DNA of 64,000 nucleotides from Anaerolineaceae bacterium (lineage in GTDB: Bacteria > Chloroflexota > Anaerolineae > Aggregatilineales > Phototrophicaceae), in contig PABP01000032.1 in the NCBI GenBank assembly GCA_002699585.1, positions 76,636 through 140,635 on the forward strand, written 5' to 3'. Under the pieces are notes generated by a model. That model made no database searches, was not told the DNA's origin, and was given only the letters and a program-made list of their open reading frames with translations. Positions within the stretch are counted from its first letter, which is position 1. Each line of letters opens with the position of its first letter. Positions 57,581 to 64,000 of the stretch are shown here, piece after piece. The position numbers and the translations under genes were made by a program.

Positions 57581-57908
57581 CTGTTATAGGCTGGAATCAG
57601 TGGTCAATTCGAGCTCGCAAGTCCGAAATGTTCGAATCCCTATAGCAAATGTTCTATGGAATACATTCTACAAAAGCCGAAACTTTCTCATCCTGCCTGA
57701 AACTTAGCCATCGACTTTCTCTCTGTCAATAATGACGGGGCATGGTCAATTCTATAAACGAGTGAATAACAGGCAATAAATTCTCCAGGTTTTTGATTAT
57801 ATGTGGTGCATAACTCAAGCGCTAAAAGTATCAGCTTACAGGTTCTCTTGCCAAACTTGTTTCATTTACAATAACTTGAAGCTTGATTACCACTTTCAGG
57901 AGTGAAAT
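57581..57908. other. Gap upstream of the GH43 gene
   Basis: About 330 bp without a gene or obvious repeat. It should contain the GH43 promoter, but no clear -35/-10 was assigned. Confidence 0.35.
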
Positions 57909-58787
57909 ATGTTGAAAAACACAGACATACACATTCGTGATCCATTTGTGCTGCCGATCATAGAGGAGAACACCTATTACTTATACGGCACACGCGGCAG
58001 TGAAACGTGGGCAGATGCAGCTTTTGGCACGGACTATTACACAGGGACTGACCTGCAAAATTGGGAAGGACCATTCCCAGCATTTACACCACCGGAAGGC
58101 TTCTGGTCGGATCGCAATTATTGGGCTCCGGAAGTCCATGTTTACCGGGGGCGCTATTACATGTTCATGACTTTCAAGGCGGTGGGGATGTGTCGTGGAA
58201 CGCAAATCCTGATAGCGGATACGCCAAAAGGGCCATTTTTACCCATCAGTGACGGGCCTGTGACTCCCCGTGATTGGGAATGCCTGGATGGTACCTTGTT
58301 TGTCGATTCCAATGATCAGCCCTGGATGATCTTCTGCCATGAATGGGTGCAAGTGGGTAACGGTGAGGTCTGCGCGTTGCGTCTGAGTGAAGACTTGGCA
58401 TCATCCATCGGGCAGCCACACCTCCTATTTCGTGCATCGGAAGCGCCCTGGGCACAGGAGATTGATAGCAAAGGCAGAAAAGGATATGTGACTGATGGCC
58501 CCTATATGTATCAGCTGGCAAGCGGAGAGCCCATTATGCTGTGGTCGAGTTTCAGCGCGGGTGGTTACACCGTCGGGATTGCCAAAACCACAACGGGTGA
58601 CATTCTCGGCCCATGGGAACAATTACCCGAACCCCTCTATGCCGGGGATGGTGGTCACTGCATGATATTTCGCACATTTGAGGGTCAGTTGAATGTCGCT
58701 TACCATCGCCCCAACGCCACCCCCAATGAACGTCCGTTTTTCGTCCCGTTGCGCGAGACTGAATCCTCGCTGGAAATTGCCGAATAG
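57909..58787 (+). CDS. Glycoside hydrolase family 43 protein (arabinosidase/xylosidase type)
   Basis: A 292-residue five-bladed beta-propeller enzyme, starting with ATG after AGGAG. The catalytic-base region is HIRDPFVLPI with Asp in the first blade. The second acidic residue lies in NYWAPEVHVYRGRYYMF (Glu), and ECLDGTLFVDSNDQPWMIF carries the pKa-modulating Asp. No signal peptide or extra binding domain. GH43 members remove alpha-L-arabinofuranosyl or beta-xylosyl units; with GH35 and GH78 nearby, arabinose removal from pectin side chains is the likely use. It is 183 bp upstream of the LacI gene and in the same direction. Confidence 0.82.
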   Translation: MLKNTDIHIRDPFVLPIIEENTYYLYGTRGSETWADAAFGTDYYTGTDLQNWEGPFPAFTPPEGFWSDRNYWAPEVHVYRGRYYMFMTFKAVGMCRGTQILIADTPKGPFLPISDGPVTPRDWECLDGTLFVDSNDQPWMIFCHEWVQVGNGEVCALRLSEDLASSIGQPHLLFRASEAPWAQEIDSKGRKGYVTDGPYMYQLASGEPIMLWSSFSAGGYTVGIAKTTTGDILGPWEQLPEPLYAGDGGHCMIFRTFEGQLNVAYHRPNATPNERPFFVPLRETESSLEIAE

Positions 58788-58882
58788 CTCCTTATTCAGC
58801 AACGACTTCCCAATAGGTTGAAGACGTTTTCGCCCTGAAAGGGTGACATTTCAACGGCAGACATTTGCGGTATTGGAAGTGC

Positions 58883-58911
58883 TTGACGTACTTTCAATTC
58901 GATTCTATACT
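58883..58911 (+). promoter_or_regulatory. Strong sigma70-type promoter of the LacI gene
   Basis: TTGACG (58883-58888) and TATACT (58906-58911) with an ideal 17-bp spacer. Expected start of transcription is near 58918, just before the operator at 58921-58936. Confidence 0.75.
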
Positions 58912-58920
58912 CTATTCACA

Positions 58921-58936
58921 CGTGTCAATTGACACG
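58921..58936. promoter_or_regulatory. LacI-family operator, perfect 16-bp palindrome
   Basis: CGTGTCAATTGACACG is its own reverse complement and sits at the predicted start of transcription. Position and symmetry point to autorepression by the LacI-type regulator encoded 35 bp downstream, and control of the ABC operon that follows. Confidence 0.75.
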
Positions 58937-58970
58937 ATACAGTAAATAATTAGAAGTAGATTTTGGTTTT

Positions 58971-59996
58971 ATGAAACGACCAACTCAAAAAGATGTGGCC
59001 CTAAGGGCTGGCGTGTCGCGCTCTACCGTTTCTTATGTGCTAAACGACCAGACCCAACTGAAAATTCCGATTTCCGATGAAACGCGCCAGCGCGTGATGG
59101 ATGCCATTGAAGAGCTTGGGTATGAACCCGATGCTCGTGCTCAATCACTGCGCAGTGGCAGCACCAACATCGTCGGAGTCATCATCCCAGCTATTCAGAA
59201 TCCCTTCTTCTGGCAGATGCTTTCCGGCATTTCGGAAAGCCTTCAGCAAGCGGGTTACAGTCTGCATCTGTCTCATCATCCTCTGGATCTACGCCAGGAA
59301 GCCAACACGATCAATCAGTTAACGCGCCAGCCTGTAGATGGCTTTATCCTGCTGGCGGCGGCCAAATACCTGCTCCCGCGATTAACCGATTACTTGCGGA
59401 AGTCTGGCCGCCCTGTCGTTGAAATCACAGCGGCCAAAGCAGAGTTTGATCATGTCGTACATTCCTACTCAAGCGGCACGTATGAGCTTATGGCACACCT
59501 GCTTGAACTCGGCCATAAGCGGATCGGGTTTGTATATGGCATTACACGCGATGTTCAGGGGTTTGATCGCCTGCTGATTTACCGTGAAGTACTTAAAGAA
59601 CACAACCTAGAAACTTTTGAGCGTCACTGTGGTGAAACGCTGGAAGAAGTTTATGAAGCGGCTTCTGCCCTGTTGAGTGATCCAGATCACCCAACAGCGT
59701 TGCTGGTCATCAACGACATCTTCGCCGTCGCGGTGATCTGCGCTGCCAATGATCTGGGGTTAAAGGTTCCGGGCGATGTATCGGTTGCCGGTTTCGATGA
59801 CATTCCATTTTCAAATTTTACCTCCCCGCGCCTCACCACCGTTTCCGGTATGGCAGAGGACAGCGGACGCGACGCGGTTCGACTCTTACTCAAGCGCTTT
59901 GAAGAGCCTGAACTGCCTCAGCAGGTCATCACGGCCAAAGTGCAGCTCATTGTTCGTGAATCAACTGGCCCGGCACCACAACCGGAGAAGAGATAG
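58971..59996 (+). CDS. LacI-family transcriptional regulator
   Basis: A 341-residue repressor. The N-terminal helix-turn-helix and hinge read TQKDVALRAGVSRSTVSYVL and ALRSG, followed by a periplasmic-binding-like core (NIVGVIIPAIQNPFFWQML) and the LacI C-terminal signature SVAGFDDIPFSNFTSPRLTTV. An oligosaccharide derived from the GH enzymes is the probable inducer. Its own promoter carries a perfect palindromic operator. It precedes two permease genes and a binding-protein gene, with only 2 bp to the next start, so regulator and importer are one operon. Confidence 0.9.
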   Translation: MKRPTQKDVALRAGVSRSTVSYVLNDQTQLKIPISDETRQRVMDAIEELGYEPDARAQSLRSGSTNIVGVIIPAIQNPFFWQMLSGISESLQQAGYSLHLSHHPLDLRQEANTINQLTRQPVDGFILLAAAKYLLPRLTDYLRKSGRPVVEITAAKAEFDHVVHSYSSGTYELMAHLLELGHKRIGFVYGITRDVQGFDRLLIYREVLKEHNLETFERHCGETLEEVYEAASALLSDPDHPTALLVINDIFAVAVICAANDLGLKVPGDVSVAGFDDIPFSNFTSPRLTTVSGMAEDSGRDAVRLLLKRFEEPELPQQVITAKVQLIVRESTGPAPQPEKR

Positions 59997-59998
59997 TC

Positions 59999-61015
59999 AT
60001 GGAAATTCCAATAACTGACCCAGCAAAAGACAAAAAAAGGTTAATTGCGACCAAAATGCCCGGCATTTTTCGGTTTTTCCAGCGTCACGGCATTGCTTAT
60101 TTGTTCCTCGCACCGTGGCTTTTAGGTTTTATCGTATTGACGCTTTACCCCATGCTCTATTCGCTGGGGCTTAGTTTTACGGATTATGACTTTACACAGC
60201 CAGATTCGACACAATTCATAGGGTTGGCGAATTATATGAAGATGTTTGGGTCTGTATTTGGCGTGTCGGAATTTACCACCTCTACCGGCGAGTTAATTCG
60301 TGTAGATCCCTATTATATGAAGTCCCTGGGCGTGACCTTCACTTATGTGTTTGTGTCCGTACCGCTAAAGCTAATCTTCGCGCTGGCTGTGGCCATGCTG
60401 CTTAACCAGAAGTTGCGCGGACTGTCCTTCTATCGCGCCATCTACTACATCCCGACGCTCCTTGGCGGTTCAATCGCGATTGCCGTGCTGTGGCGCAAGT
60501 TGTTCGAAAAAGATGGCCTTGTAAATGACTTTCTTGGAATACTCGGTTTTACTGACTTACCTGGCTGGATAACCAACCCCAACTTCGCGTTGGGGACGCT
60601 TATTCTGTTGACAGTGTGGCAGTTCGGCTCGTCAATGATTATTTTTCTCGCAGGATTGAAGCAGATTCCACAAGAATATTACGATGCGGCAAGTGTGGAC
60701 GGTGCGAATCAAGGGCGGCAGTTCTTCTCTATAACTCTGCCTTTGCTCTCGCCCGTTATACTTTTCACCCTTGTCATTCAGATCATATCCGCGTTTCAGG
60801 CCTTCACGCAGGCTTACATCATTGGCGGCGGTCGGGGCGGCGTGCTTAATTCCACGTTGTTCTATACGCTGCATATGTATATTCAGGGATGGACGTATCA
60901 TGAAATGGGGTACGCGTCCGCAATGGCTTGGGTGCTGTTGCTGATTATCGGGGCATTCACATTCGTTGTCTTCAGATCATCAAGTTGGTGGGTGTCATAC
61001 GGAGTCGGAGAATAA
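59999..61015 (+). CDS. Sugar ABC transporter permease, MalF-type (second system)
   Basis: A 338-residue six-helix permease. The first helix region is AYLFLAPWLLGFIVLTLYPMLYS and the EAA loop is DAASVDGANQGRQFFSITLPLLSPV. The insertion between helix 1 and helix 2 (about 60 residues with EFTTSTGELIRVDPYY) is typical of MalF homologues of sugar importers. Start ATG is 2 bp after the LacI stop. It forms the channel with the next gene. Confidence 0.9.
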   Translation: MEIPITDPAKDKKRLIATKMPGIFRFFQRHGIAYLFLAPWLLGFIVLTLYPMLYSLGLSFTDYDFTQPDSTQFIGLANYMKMFGSVFGVSEFTTSTGELIRVDPYYMKSLGVTFTYVFVSVPLKLIFALAVAMLLNQKLRGLSFYRAIYYIPTLLGGSIAIAVLWRKLFEKDGLVNDFLGILGFTDLPGWITNPNFALGTLILLTVWQFGSSMIIFLAGLKQIPQEYYDAASVDGANQGRQFFSITLPLLSPVILFTLVIQIISAFQAFTQAYIIGGGRGGVLNSTLFYTLHMYIQGWTYHEMGYASAMAWVLLLIIGAFTFVVFRSSSWWVSYGVGE

Positions 61016-61016
61016 C

Positions 61017-61862
61017 ATGCTTAGCAATGTACGTGTACGCCATACGCTGACACATTTGTTCATCATCTCTCTGGGGTTGTTAATGCTTTACCCCGTCGTC
61101 TGGATGATTGTTAGCTCGCTTAAGCCCAATAATATGATTTTTAGCGATCCAGGTCTCATACCCAAAGAAGTGACCATCGAAAACTACATCAGCGGATGGC
61201 AAGGGTATGCAGGGACAACCTTCGGCACGTTCTTTGCAAATTCGCTCTTGATGTGTGTGATCGCCATCATCGGTAACGTGATTTCTTGCTCAATGGCCGC
61301 CTACGCATTCGCGCGGCTCAAATTTTCGGGTCGGACGTTTTTCTTCACAATTATGATGGTCACGCTGATGCTGCCGGGGCATGTCACGCTGGTGCCACGC
61401 TATATCATGTTTAACACCTTCGGATGGGTGGGGTCATATCTCCCGATACTCGTGCCGAAATTCCTCGCGACAGACGCGTTCTTCGTCTTCTTGCTTGTGC
61501 AGTTTATGCGAAGTTTGCCGAAAGAAATTGAGGATGCAGCCATTGTAGACGGCTGCAGCAAAATCGGAGTTTACTGGCGAATTATCATACCGCTTGCTGT
61601 GCCTGCCCTCGTGACCACAGCGCTATTCACCTTCCTGTGGACATGGGATGACTTCTTTAACCACTTGCTGTACCTCACAAGGCCGGATACCTACACCGTA
61701 TCGCGAGCCTTGCGGACCTTCGTCGGTGACGCGGGCGCAGTATCCAACTGGGGTGGTGCGCTAGCGATGGCGACTCTCTCAATACTTCCAGCCTTTGTGC
61801 TCTTCTTCTCCCTGCAAAAATATTTCGTGCAGGGTATCTCGACCACAGGCTTAAAAGGCTAA
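61017..61862 (+). CDS. Sugar ABC transporter permease, MalG-type (second system)
   Basis: A 281-residue six-helix permease; helix 1 is FIISLGLLMLYPVVWMIVSSL and the EAA loop is DAAIVDGCSKIGVYWRIIIPLAVPA. The frame is open from 60966, overlapping the MalF-type gene, but ATG 61017, one base after its stop and preceded by GGAGAA, gives the usual length and is taken. No ATPase gene follows. Confidence 0.9.
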   Translation: MLSNVRVRHTLTHLFIISLGLLMLYPVVWMIVSSLKPNNMIFSDPGLIPKEVTIENYISGWQGYAGTTFGTFFANSLLMCVIAIIGNVISCSMAAYAFARLKFSGRTFFFTIMMVTLMLPGHVTLVPRYIMFNTFGWVGSYLPILVPKFLATDAFFVFLLVQFMRSLPKEIEDAAIVDGCSKIGVYWRIIIPLAVPALVTTALFTFLWTWDDFFNHLLYLTRPDTYTVSRALRTFVGDAGAVSNWGGALAMATLSILPAFVLFFSLQKYFVQGISTTGLKG

Positions 61863-61962
61863 TCATAGCAAAGGAGAAATTGGATATGACATGATGATAG
61901 GAGACCTATTTCGAGTTTATCTACTGAAACTAAAAACTATTAAAAAACAGGAGCTTTCTAAG

Positions 61963-63279
61963 ATGAGAAATATTCGTACAATGACGCTCATGACCCTACT
62001 CGCATTGATGTTCGCGGTGGTGACCCTGCCGGCTGGTGCACAGGACGATATGACATACCCCGAGTATATGGGTGAACCGGTTGAACTGCGTATGGGTTGG
62101 TGGGGTAATGATGACCGCGCTAATAGAACCCTCGCCGTGATCGACCTGTTCGAGGCACAATACCCCGATATCACCATCATCGGTGAGCCGAATGGCGGGG
62201 CTGGCGACCACTTCCAGATTTTGGATACGCAGCTCGCAGCCAACAACGCCCCGGACATTATCCAGTTTGGTGGTAATTGGCCCGACTACACCCAGTATCT
62301 GGAGCCGCTCAATGATTATCTGGGCGAGTACCTGATGATCGACACGCCGGAAACTTTTGACCAAGCTGCGCTGACCCCTGCGACAGATGCTGAAGGCGAT
62401 CTCTATGCCATTAGCCTCGGCACTAACACACTGGTTCTAGCCTACAACAAGACCATGATTGAAGAAGCAGGCGTTGATCTCCCAGAATTCAACATGACAT
62501 GGGAAGAGTTCATTGACTACGGTCGTGAGCTGGCAGCAGCACTGCCGGAAGATGTCGCACCGTTTGTCGATAACAGCATGAACACAGCCAACTACCTGAG
62601 CTACTTCTTCACACAGCAGGGCACACCAATCTGGACACTAGACGATGGCGGTACATCCTACTCAACCGTAGAATCCGCCGAAGCATGGATCCAGATGTGG
62701 GCAGATATGCGCGAAGAGGGTCTAATCCCAGATGCAGACACCACCTACACCTACACCGAAGATGGCCCAGATAGCTCGGCACTGGTTGCAGGTGACGCAG
62801 CAATCGGTTTAGTTTGGAGTAATCAGGTCGCAGCGTATCAGGCAGCGATGACCGATGAACTCGGTATGACCACGCTTCCAATGGGTGGTGAACCGGCCTA
62901 TGCGATCCAGATGAGCCAGTACCTCGGCATCAATGCAGCCAGCGAAAACAAAGAAGCGGCTGCTTTGTTCGTCAACTTCTTCGTCACCAGCCCTGAGGCC
63001 GGTGCAATTCTCGAGACGAATCGTGGTGTGCCTTCCTCGCCGGTAGTGCGCGCAGCCATTTCCGACGCCGCGACGCCGCTTGATGCTGAAGTTTACGGCC
63101 TATACAGTGCCGTTACTGAGGCTGGACGCGTGGTTCCGCAAGGCCCGAACCTCCCGAATGACCAGGAATTTGTGAACGAGCTTGAACTAATCGGCCAGCA
63201 AGTTGCTTACGGACAGACTTCCGTAGAACAAGCTGCTGAGGACTTGCAGGCCCTGATCGAGCGTCTGGCAGTCAAGTAA
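61963..63279 (+). CDS. Sugar ABC transporter substrate-binding protein (second system)
   Basis: A 438-residue exported binding protein of family 1. The Sec signal is RNIRTMTLMTLLALMFAVVT ending PAGAQ, without a lipobox. The mature domain shows ELRMGWWGNDDRANRTLAVIDLFEAQYPDI, APDIIQFGGNWPDY and VLAYNKTMIEEAGVDLP. The frame is open from 61891, but ATG 61963 with CAGGAG upstream begins at the signal peptide. Gene order LacI-permease-permease-binding protein is less common than binding protein first. A terminator lies 25 bp after the stop. Confidence 0.9.
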   Translation: MRNIRTMTLMTLLALMFAVVTLPAGAQDDMTYPEYMGEPVELRMGWWGNDDRANRTLAVIDLFEAQYPDITIIGEPNGGAGDHFQILDTQLAANNAPDIIQFGGNWPDYTQYLEPLNDYLGEYLMIDTPETFDQAALTPATDAEGDLYAISLGTNTLVLAYNKTMIEEAGVDLPEFNMTWEEFIDYGRELAAALPEDVAPFVDNSMNTANYLSYFFTQQGTPIWTLDDGGTSYSTVESAEAWIQMWADMREEGLIPDADTTYTYTEDGPDSSALVAGDAAIGLVWSNQVAAYQAAMTDELGMTTLPMGGEPAYAIQMSQYLGINAASENKEAAALFVNFFVTSPEAGAILETNRGVPSSPVVRAAISDAATPLDAEVYGLYSAVTEAGRVVPQGPNLPNDQEFVNELELIGQQVAYGQTSVEQAAEDLQALIERLAVK

Positions 63280-63303
63280 CTTTCAACAAAATTGCTGAAT
63301 CAT

Positions 63304-63337
63304 AAAGGCGCGGGTTCGAATGATCCCGCACCTTTTT
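63304..63337 (+). terminator. Intrinsic terminator after the second ABC operon
   Basis: Arms AAAGG-C-GCGGG and CCCGC-A-CCTTT around a 10-base loop, with one mismatch, running into TTTTT. It closes the LacI-ABC operon; the rhamnosidase gene that follows must be read from its own promoter. Confidence 0.8.
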
Positions 63338-63576
63338 CATTCCCGAATGACCCGAAACGCCACATAAAGCCGATTGCGCTGCGTTCGTTTTACAGGGATC
63401 TATATGCCATGACGAACCGGATCGGGGTCTTCGCGATTTGAATAATCTGTGTAGGTGGCGCATACTAATGCTTCCCTATCGGGAATGGTTTGTAGTGCCA
63501 ATGACAAGCTCAAATCACCCCAGCACTAGTCTGCCAGATTGTTGACGTTGATTGCCACATACATGTGAGGACCACA

Positions 63577-64000
63577 TTGAAACTAACCCATCTCAAGACC
63601 AACCACGTCGTAAATCCTTTGGGCTTTGCAATAGAAAAACCAACTTTTAGCTGGATTGTGGAAGATACAACAGACAAGGTACAAACGGCTGCTCAAATTC
63701 TGATCAGTCGGGATAGTGGATTTGAGCAAGTTTTCTTCGATAGCGGCAAGGTCGACGGATCAGAAATTGATAGCTTGGCTTATCGTCCACCGGTGCACCT
63801 CACACCGCGCACCCGTTATTTCTGGAAGGTCAGGGTATGGGGAGAAAACGAAAACGCAGAAAGTGGCACGGCATGGTTCGAGACAGCGAAGATGCATGAA
63901 GATTGGCAGGCGGCGTGGATCACCCCGGATTTCGAGGATAACAATAAGCATCCGATTTTGTTTCACTCGTTTGAACTTCCTGCAAAGGCGATTGCGGCGC
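63577..64000 (+). CDS. GH78 alpha-L-rhamnosidase, N-terminal part
   Basis: Only the first 141 codons are in the window and the frame is open to the edge. The start LKLTHLKTNHVVNPLGFAIE, then KPTFSWIVED, TAAQILISRDSGFEQVFFDSGKVDG, TRYFWKVRVWGENE and DWQAAWITPDF is the N-terminal fibronectin-like domain of bacterial alpha-L-rhamnosidases. A TTG codon at 63577 with GTGAGG just before it is the probable start; a GTG at 63565 in the same frame lacks a ribosome site. The enzyme should remove rhamnose from pectin (RG-I) or plant glycosides, in line with the other hydrolases here. Confidence 0.82.
   Translation, partial: MKLTHLKTNHVVNPLGFAIEKPTFSWIVEDTTDKVQTAAQILISRDSGFEQVFFDSGKVDGSEIDSLAYRPPVHLTPRTRYFWKVRVWGENENAESGTAWFETAKMHEDWQAAWITPDFEDNNKHPILFHSFELPAKAIAA

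Noticed and set aside
1-64000. CRISPR array, tRNA or rRNA genes
   Set aside because: No regularly spaced repeats of the right length, no tRNA-like cloverleaf with conserved TTCGA context in a full gene, and no rRNA sequence was seen; the GGTTCGAAT at 63313 is in a terminator loop.

Overview
The window reads as bacterial chromosome or megaplasmid carrying a large accessory metal/arsenic island next to a carbohydrate-use locus. Best guess of origin is a Chloroflexota (Anaerolineae-like) bacterium. This is inferred from the gene mix: sugar ABC systems whose binding proteins have Sec signals ending in Ala-Gln with no lipobox, many glycoside hydrolases, DUF5107/TPR and DUF3987 proteins, and mixed GTG/TTG starts. 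No rRNA or tRNA was seen, so the taxonomy is not proven.

1-14.3 kb, almost all minus strand: heavy-metal homeostasis. A MerR-type regulator diverges from a SelW-like/Cys-rich gene pair across a textbook 19-bp-spacer MerR promoter. Two paralogous metal modules follow. Module 1 is a CmtR-like ArsR sensor, a ZIP transporter and a P1B ATPase with an APC motif. Next to it lie a PCuAC copper-chaperone gene with an apparent frameshift, a methyltransferase and a saccharopine-dehydrogenase-like gene. Module 2 is an SmtB-like sensor, a CzcO-like flavoprotein, a P1B ATPase with SPC motif, a small membrane protein, a STAS-like protein, a CaCA exchanger and a ZIP, ending in a broken duplicate of the PCuAC gene.

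14.5-17.6 kb, plus strand: a Tat-exported two-domain multicopper oxidase, a ZIP protein with an extracytoplasmic domain, and a YceI-like protein, translationally coupled or closely spaced.

17.6-35.3 kb: the arsenic region. arsR-arsD-arsA (arsA truncated to 68 codons) runs on the minus strand. Diverging from it is a roughly 16.5-kb co-directional run: ArsE-like thioredoxin, ArsP permease, ArsF, ArsG, DUF169, an ArsR-PIG-L (LmbE) fusion, a two-cluster ferredoxin, ACR3, DUF2180, a thioredoxin-VKOR fusion, an AhpD-like protein, a PhnD-like sensory lipoprotein with histidine kinase and response regulator, and a Tat-exported Mo-enzyme complex in B-C-A order (TtrBCA/ArrA type). The set covers trivalent inorganic arsenic efflux, probable aromatic/organoarsenical handling, and an oxyanion oxidoreductase with its own sensing system.

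35.3-43 kb: a degraded IS3-like element, a membrane-anchored endonuclease/exonuclease/phosphatase protein, then a plasmid-type maintenance block (CHC2-Toprim primase, DUF3987 replication protein, ParB, ParA), a hairpin-rich non-coding region and the C-terminal remnant of a large serine recombinase. This looks like the backbone and edge of an integrated plasmid or ICE that probably brought the metal/arsenic genes.

43-64 kb: plant-polysaccharide use. It holds DUF5107/TPR, AraC regulator, GH2, sugar ABC importer (binding protein and two permeases), GH35, two transposase remnants, GH43, a LacI regulator with a perfect operator at its own promoter, a second sugar ABC importer, and the start of a GH78 rhamnosidase. 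The enzymes fit side chains of pectin or arabinogalactan. No ABC ATPase is present, so a shared one elsewhere is implied.
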